Below are positions 1 to 6,670 of a DNA stretch of 9,871 nucleotides, in pieces. How positions within the stretch are numbered: the stretch's first letter is position 1; every line of letters starts with the position of its first letter. The notes beneath the pieces are model-generated. The model was not told where the DNA came from and made no database searches. It worked only from the letters and a program-made list of their open reading frames with translations. Source of the DNA: Candidatus Zixiibacteriota bacterium (GTDB taxonomy: Bacteria; Zixibacteria; MSB-5A5; RBG-16-43-9); the NCBI GenBank assembly GCA_029858245.1, contig JAOUFL010000074.1, forward strand, positions 1-9,871. The letters run 5' to 3'. A program made the position numbers and the translations under genes.

Positions 1-2
1 TC

Positions 3-620
3 ACGGAATTCATCCAGAAACGTTCAAAAGAGTTTTTGATAGCCGGTGCAGCGGTTGTGGTTGTGGTTTTAATCGTGCTGTTTTTAATCTCGTCTAACCG
101 GAGCCGAAATCAAAAAGCAGCGGAACTTCTGGGAAAAGCCAGAGTAGAGCTTGAATCCGGGGAATTCCAGAACGGACTTGCGGATTTGCAGGATGTTCTG
201 AGGAGATATGGAGGAACAAAAGCAGCAGCGGAGGCAAGGTATCTTCTGGCAAATAGTTATTATTACAGCCGGGATTACGACCAGGCATTACGATATTTTC
301 AGGATTTTATCAAGAAATACTCCAAGGCAGATCCGATGGTTTTGTCCGGTGCACTGGCTGGTGTAGCTGATTGTTATATGCAGAAGGGTGTATTTGAACC
401 TGCAGCCGAATATTACCTGAAGGCAGCCGAGAAAAGTTCAGACGAGTTTTCAGCACCAGATTACCTGTTGAGTGCGGCTCAAGCATACAAACAGGCAAAT
501 CAGCCGGATAAGGCAAAAGAACTCTACGAGAGGATAATTCAAAAATATCCGGCTGCAAAAAACGTATCGAGTGTCCGCATGGAATTAGCGGAACTCTCGA
601 AAACGCAGGAAAAGAAATAA
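3..620 (+). CDS. Membrane-anchored tetratricopeptide-repeat protein (YfgM-like), 5' end missing
   Basis: The frame is open to the left window edge, so the 205 visible residues are the C-terminal part of a longer protein. A TTG at 36 could be read as a start, but it sits inside the hydrophobic helix and the frame continues upstream with charged, plausible residues (TEFIQKRSKEF), so the true start is outside. Visible residues 11-30 are one strongly hydrophobic helix (AGAAVVVVVLIVLFLIS), followed by basic residues, as in a single-pass inner-membrane anchor. The rest is helical with TPR-like pairs, for example AEARYLLANSYYYSRDYDQA and PDYLLSAAQAYKQANQPDKA. The layout (short N-terminal part, one helix, soluble TPR domain) resembles YfgM/TPR_21 proteins, which in Escherichia coli act beside the SecYEG translocon. 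The family call is by architecture only; another TPR adaptor is possible. Confidence 0.8.
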   Translation, partial: TEFIQKRSKEFLIAGAAVVVVVLIVLFLISSNRSRNQKAAELLGKARVELESGEFQNGLADLQDVLRRYGGTKAAAEARYLLANSYYYSRDYDQALRYFQDFIKKYSKADPMVLSGALAGVADCYMQKGVFEPAAEYYLKAAEKSSDEFSAPDYLLSAAQAYKQANQPDKAKELYERIIQKYPAAKNVSSVRMELAELSKTQEKK

Positions 621-681
621 ACAGAACGCTGGATTTTGCTAAATAAATTATCAACATAAACTTTACCATATAAAAAAGATT

Positions 682-1053
682 ATGACGAATAATTTAAACC
701 CTGAGAGTTCAGAAAAAGAAAAAGCAGAAAATAAAGGTTTAACCGAAGAGGAGATCATCCGGGAGGGGAAGGCAGCAGCTGTTCTGGGTTATATTCCATT
801 TATGTGTTTCGTTCCGCTGGTCAAAATGAAAGACAATCCCTATGCCTTAAAACACGGGAAACAGGGTCTTTTACTTTTCTTCATAGAGATACTGGCGGTG
901 TTTTTCCTTCTGCCCAGGATAAGCCAGCTTTTCTGGGGGATGGTGGCTGTTCTCTGTCTGGTTGCTGCCTTTGCCGGTATCTTTAATGCACTCCAGGGCA
1001 AGGAATGGAAAATACCGTTTGTGGGTGAGTTAGGGGATAAGTTTAAACTATAA
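682..1053 (+). CDS. DUF4870-like small membrane protein
   Basis: This 123-residue protein has a charged, Glu/Lys-rich N-terminal stretch of about 30 residues and then three predicted membrane helices at roughly 31-48, 60-80 and 84-105. The segment NPYALKHGKQGLLLF and the ending FNALQGKEWKIPFVGELGDKF match the style of the DUF4870/Tic20-like family (Asn-x-Tyr, His-x-x-Gln-Gly, then a short amphipathic tail). The molecular function of such bacterial proteins is not established. The gene starts 61 bases after the TPR gene and ends 18 bases before the first MetE-like gene, so co-transcription is likely, although a link to methionine synthesis is not implied. The sequence before the ATG is A-rich with only a weak Shine-Dalgarno match. 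Confidence 0.8.
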   Translation: MTNNLNPESSEKEKAENKGLTEEEIIREGKAAAVLGYIPFMCFVPLVKMKDNPYALKHGKQGLLLFFIEILAVFFLLPRISQLFWGMVAVLCLVAAFAGIFNALQGKEWKIPFVGELGDKFKL

Positions 1054-1071
1054 AATATCAGCATCAAACCT

Positions 1072-2040
1072 ATGCTTAAAACCACAGTAGTAGGGAGCTA
1101 TCCCAAGATAAGCTCCGATAGGAATGTTCCAAATCTGAGAACAGCCTTAAATCAATTCGAGCGGAAAAAGATATCAGCAGATGAGCTGGAGGAGGTTTAC
1201 CGGGCTACGATCAAAAGGATTATTAAGGAACAGGAGGATGCAGGGATAGATATAATCACTGACGGACAGATCAGATGGAATGACTTGTTAACCCCTTTTG
1301 CTGAAAAAATCGAAGGGTGTAAGATAAATGGTCTTTTGAGGTTTTTCGATAACAATTTCTACTACCGCAAGCCGGTAATAAAATCTCAGATACTTTTTCG
1401 AGAATACACCACCTTAGGGGACTACCAGTATGCCCGGAAACACTCAAACAGAAGCCTCAAAGCGGTTTTGCCGGGGAGTTTGACCTGGGCAAAATTATCC
1501 GACAATCATCATTATAAGGATCCGAAAAATTTAATAGCAGATTTCAGCCTGATTTTGCAGAAGGAAGCGAAAAGATTGGATCAGGAAGGGGTAGAGTACA
1601 TCCAGTTCGAGGAGCCCTCCTTATGTAACTTTCCCCGGGAAATCGATATGGTCAGAGAAAGCTTAAAGACGATTACTCCGGGATTAAAGGCAAAGACTAT
1701 TCTCTTTCTTTATTTTGGTAGCATAAGAGGTTTAATACCGGAGCTATTCGATCTGCCGGTGGATGTTATAGGAATAGATCTGGTAAGTAAACCTGAGAAT
1801 ATAGCGCTGCTCCTGGAAACGGACATTAAAAGGGAACTGATTCTGGGCTGCCTGGATGCAAGAAATACCAGAATAGAAAACGAGGAGGAGGTTCTTAAAC
1901 TTATCCAGAAGGTAAGCCGTAAAATTTCTCCTGATAAAATTTATATCAGCCCCTCCTGTGGACTAGAGTTTTTGCCTCATGAAAATGCCTTAAAGAAATT
2001 GAGGCTCCTTTCATCCATAGCGTCGAGGTTCAATTCCTGA
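1072..2040 (+). CDS. MetE-like (core methionine synthase fold) paralogue lacking the zinc-site His and Cys
   Basis: This 322-residue protein has the single-barrel MetE C-terminal fold: TTVVGSYPK at the start, the GIDIITDGQIRWNDLLTPFAEKIEG segment near 55-80, IQFEEPSL near 178-185 and SPSCGLEF near 293-300. It aligns almost without gaps to the next gene (for example KTILFLYFGS against KTISHICYGD). In that alignment the zinc ligands His and Cys of the HxC motif are replaced by Phe212 and Tyr214, the ligand Glu by Asp236, and only Cys296 remains. A normal zinc-activated homocysteine site is therefore not expected. It may be a non-catalytic partner of the downstream paralogue, bind another substrate, or be decaying, though the frame is intact and the rest of the fold is well kept. 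The ATG at 1072 matches the paralogue's N terminus. It lies 18 bases after the preceding gene and has no clear Shine-Dalgarno. Confidence 0.85.
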   Translation: MLKTTVVGSYPKISSDRNVPNLRTALNQFERKKISADELEEVYRATIKRIIKEQEDAGIDIITDGQIRWNDLLTPFAEKIEGCKINGLLRFFDNNFYYRKPVIKSQILFREYTTLGDYQYARKHSNRSLKAVLPGSLTWAKLSDNHHYKDPKNLIADFSLILQKEAKRLDQEGVEYIQFEEPSLCNFPREIDMVRESLKTITPGLKAKTILFLYFGSIRGLIPELFDLPVDVIGIDLVSKPENIALLLETDIKRELILGCLDARNTRIENEEEVLKLIQKVSRKISPDKIYISPSCGLEFLPHENALKKLRLLSSIASRFNS

Positions 2041-2105
2041 GCTGCGCTTGCTCAAATATAATATAGACTAATTAGTAAAATTGATATTAACAGGAGCTGA
2101 GGATA

Positions 2106-3071
2106 ATGCTTTTCACAACCAGCGTGGGGAGTTTCCCCAAACCGGATTACATAACTAAAGCCCGAGCGATGTTCTCACGGGGTGAAATTGCAGAAGAAAA
2201 GTTGCATTCCCTGGAGAGGAAAGCTACGTATGACTGGATAAGGTTTCAGGAGGAGATAGGAATAGACATTCTGGTTCATGGTGAGATGGAAAGAGGGGAT
2301 ATGGTAACCTATTTTGCCGAAAGGATGGAGGGTTTCGGTACAAGCGGGCTTGTCCGTTCATACGGAAACAGGTATTACCGAAAACCCTTAATAACAGGAG
2401 AGATCAAGAGAACAAGCCCGATAACCGTGGAGACCTTCAGATATGCACAGGACCTAACCTCAAAACCGGTCAAGGGAATGCTTACCGGACCCTATACCAT
2501 GATGGACTGGTCTTTTAATGAACATTACCCTGGCCGAAAAGATGCAGCGCTGGCTTTAGCTAAGGTGATTCATCAGGAGGTAGCAGATTTGGAAAAAGCC
2601 GGGGCAAAATATATCCAGATAGACGAACCAGCCTTATCCACACGTCCCGAGGAGATAGAGCTTGCTATAGAGGCAATGACCATAGTTACCAGGGGAATAA
2701 AATCGAAAACCATAAGCCATATCTGCTATGGAGATTTCTCCAAAATCTATCCCAGGCTATTGGACTTTCCGGTAAACCAGTTGGATCTGGAGTTTGCCAA
2801 TAGCAACTTCTCTAACCTGGAGGTTTTCAGAAATCCTAAATTCACCAAGGAGATTGCTGTAGGTGTAATAGACTCACATAGTCATATTATTGAAACCAAA
2901 GAGAAAGTAAAAGCTAATATCAAAATGGCTCTGGAGGTATTTCCCTTGGAAAAAGTATATATCGACCCAGACTGCGGGCTCAAAACCAGAACAGTTGAGG
3001 AGACCAGAGCCAAACTTAAAGTGATGGTTGAAGCTGTTCGTGAAATCAAGCAGGAGTTGGGAATAAAATAA
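2106..3071 (+). CDS. Core MetE-type methionine synthase (single zinc barrel, no N-terminal folate domain)
   Basis: This 321-residue protein corresponds to the C-terminal catalytic barrel of cobalamin-independent methionine synthase alone; MetE is about 750 residues. Landmarks in order are TTSVGSFPKPD (N terminus), ILVHGEMERGDMVTYFAE (near 55-75), MLTGPYTMMDWSF (near 125-137), YIQIDEPALS (near 175-184), ISHICYGDF with His205 and Cys207, Glu229 in LDLEFANS, and DPDCGLKTR with Cys290. These four residues are the expected zinc ligands that activate the homocysteine thiol. Known core synthases (MesA to MesD families) lack the folate domain and most take methyl groups from corrinoid proteins or methylcobalamin; which family this belongs to cannot be told here. 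It starts 65 bases after its zinc-less paralogue, with AGGAG at 2092-2096 and GAGG at 2099-2102 ahead of the ATG. Confidence 0.88.
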   Translation: MLFTTSVGSFPKPDYITKARAMFSRGEIAEEKLHSLERKATYDWIRFQEEIGIDILVHGEMERGDMVTYFAERMEGFGTSGLVRSYGNRYYRKPLITGEIKRTSPITVETFRYAQDLTSKPVKGMLTGPYTMMDWSFNEHYPGRKDAALALAKVIHQEVADLEKAGAKYIQIDEPALSTRPEEIELAIEAMTIVTRGIKSKTISHICYGDFSKIYPRLLDFPVNQLDLEFANSNFSNLEVFRNPKFTKEIAVGVIDSHSHIIETKEKVKANIKMALEVFPLEKVYIDPDCGLKTRTVEETRAKLKVMVEAVREIKQELGIK

Positions 3072-3103
3072 GCGGGGAGCATATAGCAAGAAGTATGGAG
3101 TTT

Positions 3104-3243
3104 AATGAGTAAAGATTAAACCAAGCTGAAGGTCCGGAAATTAACTGATAATCTTGCAGTAATAGAATATCAATGGGCTCTTTTATTTACTCATTTATAG
3201 AAAATTGAATGTGACTTAAAACAAACTCATAGCTAATAGCTAT
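3104..3243 (+). promoter_or_regulatory. Possible structured leader upstream of the homocysteine methyltransferase-MTHFR gene
   Basis: The 190-base gap holds nested inverted repeats. AATGAGTAAA (3104-3113) pairs perfectly with TTTACTCATT (3186-3195). Inside it AAGATTA (3112-3118) can pair with TAATCTT (3149-3155); the two stems share two bases, so they compete or stack. A further hairpin, ATAGCT-AAT-AGCTAT (3229-3243), lies 18 bases before the ATG. No SAM-I, cobalamin or THF riboswitch consensus is recognisable. It could be a leader of unknown type or chance pairing in AT-rich DNA. Confidence 0.3.
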
Positions 3244-3261
3244 AAAGCTAAATGCTGAAAA

Positions 3262-5091
3262 ATGAACTTATTTATTGAACGACTACAAAAGAGTGTTTTG
3301 CTCTGCGATGGTGCTATGGGAACGCTACTTTATTCCCGGGGGATATCCTACTACAAGTGCTTTGACGAGTTAAATCTCTCCAGTCCAGAAGTCGTCCAGA
3401 GGGTACACCAGGATTATATCAGAGCAGGTGCGGAGATCATAGAGACGAACACCTTTGGTGCAAATAGTTTCAAACTGGCAACTCATGGTTTTGAGGAGAG
3501 GACAAAAGATATAAACTGCAAAGGTGCAAAAATAGCAAGGGAAGCCAGGGAGATAGAGGGTAAGGAGGTCTTTGTAGCTGGCTCAATCGGACCGGTAGGG
3601 CAGAGGATTCATCCATTCGGGGATATAACCCTGCAGCAGGTGAGGGAAGCTTTTTTAGAACAGGGAGAGGGACTTTTAGAAGGCGGTGTGGATCTTTTTA
3701 TTGTAGAGACCATATCCGATCTCAGGGAGATGAAAGAGGCAGTCTCTGCTATTCGAAGCATCTGTCAGCTTCCTATCATAGCCTCTATGACCTTTGGAGA
3801 GGATGGAAAGACCTTAATGGGAAATACCCCGGAAGAAGTAACTGAGGTACTGGGTCAGTTAGAGGTTGAGGTAATCGGAGCGAACTGCAGCGTGGGTCCT
3901 TTGAAGTTATATGAGGTAATTCAGAGAATGAGAGTTAAAACCAAGAAGTTCATCTCCGCCCAACCCAATGCTGGATTTCCTCATTTTGTTGAAGGAAGGT
4001 TCATTTATCTTTCTTCGCCGGAGTATATGGCAGAATATGCGGAGAGATTTATTCTCCTGGGAGTCAATCTGGTAGGCGGATGCTGTGGAACCACTCCTGA
4101 ACATATTAAAATGATGGCGCAGGTTATTAGAAAGCACGACGAAAAAGCTTCAGCCAAAACAGGGCTTGAGATAGTGATCAGGGAAGAGCCAGAGGAAGAA
4201 AAGGTCGAAAAACCGTCAATCACTCTTTCACCTTTTGCCCGGAACATCGGCAAGGAATTTCTGGTCTCAGTTGAACTGGACCCCCCCAAGGGCACCAATC
4301 CTGAAAAAATATTGAAGGTTGCAAAAAAGTTAAAAAACAGCGGGATAAATGCCGTTAACATCGCTGATAGCCCCATGGCAAAGGTGAGGATGAGCTGTCT
4401 TTCCTTAGCATACCTGTTAACCGAAAAGGTGGGAATAGATGTAGTTCTTCATTTCACCTGCCGGGATAGAAATTTGATGGGATTACAGTCAGACCTTCTG
4501 GGTGCGCACGCCCTGGGTATAAGAAATATCCTGGCCGTAACCGGAGATCCACCCAGCCTGGGTGATTATCCTCATATGACCGCAGTATATGATGTCGATT
4601 CCGTTGGTCTGGTAAAGATTATCCAGAAACTGAATTGCGGAACTGACTGGGCGGGGAACTCCATCGGCTCACCTACCTCTTTTTCAGTGGGCGTAGGAGT
4701 TGATCCAAATTCGAGGGACTGGGATAGGGAGTTAGATCGACTGAAACTGAAAGAAAAAGCCGGTGCAGATTATGTCTTCACCCAGCCTTTTTATGATCTG
4801 GAGACTCTTAAAAGATTTTTGAGAAGGATAGAGGGTATAAAACTTCCGGTTTTTCTGGGACTGCTTCCCTTACAGAGCACAAAACATGCAGAGTTTCTCC
4901 ATAACGAAGTTCCCGGGATATTAATACCGGATGAGGTAAGAGAGAGGATGAGAAAAGCAGGGGAGAAGGGTGCCAGGGAAGGTGTGCAGGTCTGCAAAGA
5001 GCTATTGAAAGAGGCTAAATCTCTTGTTTCCGGAGTTTATATGATTCCTTCATTTGGCAGGTTTGAGCAAGTTTTGGAAGTGTTGGAATAG
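3262..5091 (+). CDS. Bifunctional homocysteine S-methyltransferase / 5,10-methylenetetrahydrofolate reductase (YitJ-type fusion)
   Basis: This 609-residue fusion has two enzymes. Residues 1-300 are a Pfam S-methyl_trans (BHMT/MetH N-terminal) barrel: LLCDGAMGT near 13-21, ETNTFGAN near 60-67, and the zinc cysteines Cys209 (VIGANCSVG) and Cys274-Cys275 (LVGGCCGTTP), almost the same positions as in Thermotoga maritima MetH. A charged Glu/Lys linker (about 305-320) leads to a MetF-type flavin-dependent reductase: Glu338 in VSVELDPP (matching the catalytic Glu of MetF), HFTCRDRN, and Asp429 in AVTGDPPS. The length fits Bacillus YitJ-like proteins. It has no cobalamin-binding or reactivation domain, so it is not full MetH. 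It should make 5-methyl-THF and methylate homocysteine, possibly handing methyl groups to a partner. It is last in the plus-strand run, 190 bases after the core MetE gene. The ATG has no clear Shine-Dalgarno. Confidence 0.9.
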   Translation: MNLFIERLQKSVLLCDGAMGTLLYSRGISYYKCFDELNLSSPEVVQRVHQDYIRAGAEIIETNTFGANSFKLATHGFEERTKDINCKGAKIAREAREIEGKEVFVAGSIGPVGQRIHPFGDITLQQVREAFLEQGEGLLEGGVDLFIVETISDLREMKEAVSAIRSICQLPIIASMTFGEDGKTLMGNTPEEVTEVLGQLEVEVIGANCSVGPLKLYEVIQRMRVKTKKFISAQPNAGFPHFVEGRFIYLSSPEYMAEYAERFILLGVNLVGGCCGTTPEHIKMMAQVIRKHDEKASAKTGLEIVIREEPEEEKVEKPSITLSPFARNIGKEFLVSVELDPPKGTNPEKILKVAKKLKNSGINAVNIADSPMAKVRMSCLSLAYLLTEKVGIDVVLHFTCRDRNLMGLQSDLLGAHALGIRNILAVTGDPPSLGDYPHMTAVYDVDSVGLVKIIQKLNCGTDWAGNSIGSPTSFSVGVGVDPNSRDWDRELDRLKLKEKAGADYVFTQPFYDLETLKRFLRRIEGIKLPVFLGLLPLQSTKHAEFLHNEVPGILIPDEVRERMRKAGEKGAREGVQVCKELLKEAKSLVSGVYMIPSFGRFEQVLEVLE

Positions 5092-5141
5092 GATGATAAG
5101 GTTGTTTTGAAATCTACCCCTTCATTAAAAGATCCCACGGA

Positions 5142-5167
5142 GGGATACGTTGCAACGTGCCCCTACA
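5142..5167 (-). repeat. TGTAG-family hairpin
   Basis: The perfect palindrome ACGTTGCAACGT (5147-5158) is extended by GGG (5142-5144) and CCC (5161-5163) with one mismatch and one wobble. It is followed on the plus strand by the CTACA edge (5163-5167), so it reads TGTAGGGGCACG from the minus strand. It is the leftmost unit of the family found again at 6349-6735 and 7330-7420. Confidence 0.6.
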
Positions 5168-5179
5168 AAAAACCTCACA

Positions 5180-5253
5180 CCCGCTTGTGGCGGGATTTTC
5201 AACCTTGCCCTCTCCTTGAAAAGTAGAGAGTAGAGCGTTTAGCAGGGGAGAGG
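5180..5253. repeat. Two further intergenic inverted repeats
   Basis: CCCGC (5180-5184) and GCGGG (5190-5194) form a short hairpin with a five-base loop. CCTCTCC (5209-5215) and GGAGAGG (5247-5253) are a longer-range pair with a 31-base loop. Neither carries a proper T tract, so they are not called as terminators, although they lie downstream of the gene ending at 5091. Confidence 0.4.
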
Positions 5254-5767
5254 ATTGTTGAGACTTGCGAAATCACTTCAATTAAGCGAACATTCCTAAA
5301 AGGAGTGAAAGAGCTTGTCGTAGTAAAGCGGAGATACCTTCTATTGGAGTACTTGCTATTTTTAATACCGGGTTGCAGGCTATCCGTTTCAGGTCATTCT
5401 TTAAAAAAATAAATTTAAAAGTGGCGAGCTTCCACATTTATCGAGTGTTTAATCAAGGCGGCTTTCTAACCTCAAGGCAAGGCACCTCCTGCGCCTGATA
5501 ACCCTCGCATAAATAGTGTATAACCCGCCACCATGCTTAAATATGGTCAGGGTCTGAGATGTCGTTATGGCTTACGTACTTTAAGTTTTGTTTAAAATAT
5601 CTCCCTACAAGATATTTAGTTTGTATCTGCACCAATTAACAGTATCCCTGTTTTAATTAGCAGCTGGTTTTATTATAAGTAAGATATAGATAAATGTCAA
5701 TATATTTTTATTAGTAAATTTATTGAAAAATATTTATACTTCATTGATTTAATTTTAAAAATCTATA

Positions 5768-5796
5768 TTGACTTTTCTCTGTATGTTTTATATATA
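5768..5796 (+). promoter_or_regulatory. Sigma-70-like promoter of the zinc-domain gene
   Basis: TTGACT (5768-5773) and TATATA (5791-5796) are separated by exactly 17 bases in an AT-rich setting, close to the ideal housekeeping promoter. Transcription would begin near 5803 and leave a leader of about 33 bases before the ATG at 5836. This suggests the gene is transcribed by itself. Confidence 0.6.
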
Positions 5797-5822
5797 GACT
5801 GAATAGTTAATTAATTTAATCT

Positions 5823-5831
5823 AAAAGGAGG
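5823..5831 (+). promoter_or_regulatory. Strong ribosome binding site
   Basis: AAAAGGAGG ends four bases before the ATG at 5836. It is the best Shine-Dalgarno sequence in the window and fixes this start. Confidence 0.75.
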
Positions 5832-5835
5832 CCCC

Positions 5836-6099
5836 ATGGGTGAAATACTGGTTAAATGTTCCTGGTGTGGAGGTACTGGCAGGGGTGGTGAAAGCGGACC
5901 TTTGTGCATGATATGCAAAGGTTCGGGATTGGTAAAAGTAAAAGCGGATGACTATAATACACCGGTTCGCTGTAATAAATGTAAAGGAACAGGAAAAGAT
6001 ATTGAAGCGGTTAATCCCTGTATTGAATGTGGTGGTTCTGGCTGGGCGGGCAGGATTCATAGAACTAAGAAACCCGATCTCGACAGCAAAAATATTTGA
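5836..6099 (+). CDS. Free-standing DnaJ-type zinc-finger domain protein
   Basis: This 87-residue protein consists almost only of a DnaJ cysteine-rich domain. It has four CxxCxGxG motifs: CSWCGGTG (8-15), CMICKGSG (24-31), CNKCKGTG (46-53) and CIECGGSG (62-69). The spacing, with a longer gap between motifs 2 and 3, follows DnaJ, where motifs 1 and 4 bind one zinc and 2 and 3 the other. There is no J domain, Gly/Phe region or C-terminal substrate domain, and the basic tail (residues 70-87) is short. Related stand-alone domains include Bacillus anti-TRAP, which has a single motif pair and binds a regulatory protein. The role here could be protein binding, unfolded-protein handling or regulation, and cannot be fixed. 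It has its own promoter and ribosome binding site and no co-directional partner. Confidence 0.85.
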   Translation: MGEILVKCSWCGGTGRGGESGPLCMICKGSGLVKVKADDYNTPVRCNKCKGTGKDIEAVNPCIECGGSGWAGRIHRTKKPDLDSKNI

Positions 6100-6264
6100 G
6101 TTGTTTGGTATTCCGGATTTTCATAAAAAGCGGATAATATTTTGTAATTGTTTAATTCAGTTGTTAATTTTGAAAAGGGGGAGAGAAAACACAAAAGATA
6201 TCTCACTTTGAGGTCAACGTGGGATTACCGGTTTTAGAAGTGGTAGAATAATGAAATAAATCGT
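6100..6264. other. Gene-free stretch after the zinc-domain gene
   Basis: No gene, hairpin with a T tract or recognisable RNA is seen in these 165 bases. It leads into the palindrome field that continues to 6735. Confidence 0.4.
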
Positions 6265-6292
6265 TTATGCGGGAATTGGAATTCCCGCATAA
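6265..6292. repeat. Perfect 13-bp inverted repeat
   Basis: TTATGCGGGAATT (6265-6277) and its exact complement AATTCCCGCATAA (6280-6292) are separated by GG. No T tract follows, so a terminator role is doubtful. Confidence 0.85.
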
Positions 6293-6294
6293 GA

Positions 6295-6323
6295 TTGGTT
6301 CGGGAAACCAATTCCCGAACCAA
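6295..6323. repeat. Perfect 12-bp inverted repeat adjoining the previous one
   Basis: TTGGTTCGGGAA (6295-6306) and TTCCCGAACCAA (6312-6323) are exact complements with a five-base loop. It begins two bases after the preceding palindrome and shares the CGGGAA/TTCCCG core with it. Confidence 0.85.
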
Positions 6324-6348
6324 CGAGGATTCCTGATTTGCTGTTTTT

Positions 6349-6394
6349 TGTAGTGCGATCCTGCTTATCATGAAGTAAACGGGATCAGGATCGC
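6349..6394 (+). repeat. TGTAG-family hairpin (GCGATCCTG stem)
   Basis: TGTAG (6349-6353) is followed by GCGATCCTG (6355-6363), which pairs perfectly with CAGGATCGC (6386-6394). The loop is 22 bases, longer than in the other units. Confidence 0.6.
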
Positions 6395-6400
6395 TTTGTT

Positions 6401-6426
6401 TGTAGGGACAGAACATAGTTCTGTCC
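6401..6426 (+). repeat. TGTAG-family hairpin (GGACAGAAC stem)
   Basis: TGTAG (6401-6405) leads into GGACAGAAC (6406-6414), loop ATA, and GTTCTGTCC (6418-6426). The same stem recurs in opposite orientation at 7363-7388. Confidence 0.8.
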
Positions 6427-6447
6427 TGAATTTATAAAAAACGAAAA

Positions 6448-6475
6448 GTGGAGATGCATGTTACGTGTCTCTACA
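6448..6475 (-). repeat. TGTAG-family hairpin, degenerate
   Basis: GAGATGCATG (6451-6460) pairs imperfectly, with wobbles and a mismatch, with CGTGTCTC (6464-6471), followed by the CTACA edge (6471-6475). Confidence 0.45.
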
Positions 6476-6509
6476 TTCTGGATTTTAAATCCACCTAAAA
6501 ATATATTTA

Positions 6510-6541
6510 TTGTAGGGGCACAGCATGCTGTGCCCCTACAA
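6510..6541. repeat. Perfect 32-bp palindrome bounded by TGTAG and CTACA
   Basis: The left half TTGTAGGGGCACAGCA (6510-6525) is followed directly by its exact complement (6526-6541) with no loop bases. This is the only unit here with both a TGTAG and a CTACA edge, and may be the complete form of the family. Confidence 0.9.
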
Positions 6542-6599
6542 ATGCATAAATGCGCAGGGAAGAGGTTTTTTACCTTTGCGAAATTTCAACAAAATTTTT

Positions 6600-6647
6600 G
6601 GGTCTTCTCCCAGACCCACCAGGGCGGAGATGAACTCCGCCCCTACG
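6600..6647 (-). repeat. Two adjacent hairpins, the second TGTAG-family-like
   Basis: GGGTCT (6600-6605) pairs with AGACCC (6612-6617). Then GGGCGGAG (6622-6629), loop ATGAA, and CTCCGCCC (6635-6642) are followed by CCTACG, a one-base variant of the CTACA edge. Confidence 0.6.
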
Positions 6648-6670
6648 CGCTCAGCGTAATAATATATAAA

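Larger units (their letters stand above)
5092..5767. other. Gene-free stretch between the methyltransferase-reductase gene and the zinc-domain gene
   Basis: I see no convincing gene here. The first 160 bases hold hairpins (listed separately). A short hairpin GTGG-CCAC lies near 5421-5435, and a stem AAATATCT (5595-5602) / AGATATTT (5610-5617) encloses CCCTACA. From about 5680 the sequence is very AT-rich, as expected before the promoter at 5768. A small unidentified RNA between about 5260 and 5560 cannot be excluded, but no tRNA, tmRNA, RNase P or SRP signature was recognised. Confidence 0.5.

Noticed and set aside
36..620. TTG at 36 as the start of the TPR protein
   Set aside because: The frame is open to the window edge with plausible residues upstream, and the TTG lies within the membrane helix.
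3072..3261. SAM, cobalamin or THF riboswitch before the methyltransferase-reductase gene
   Set aside because: None of the conserved core motifs of these classes could be found; only nested inverted repeats are seen.
3262..5091. Annotation as full cobalamin-dependent MetH
   Set aside because: After the zinc methyltransferase barrel the protein continues as a MetF-type reductase; the pterin, B12 and activation domains of MetH are absent.
5306..5413. Short GTG-started frame (VKELVVVKRRYLLLEYLLF)
   Set aside because: GTG overlaps its would-be Shine-Dalgarno sequence, the frame is only 35 codons, and no family is recognisable.
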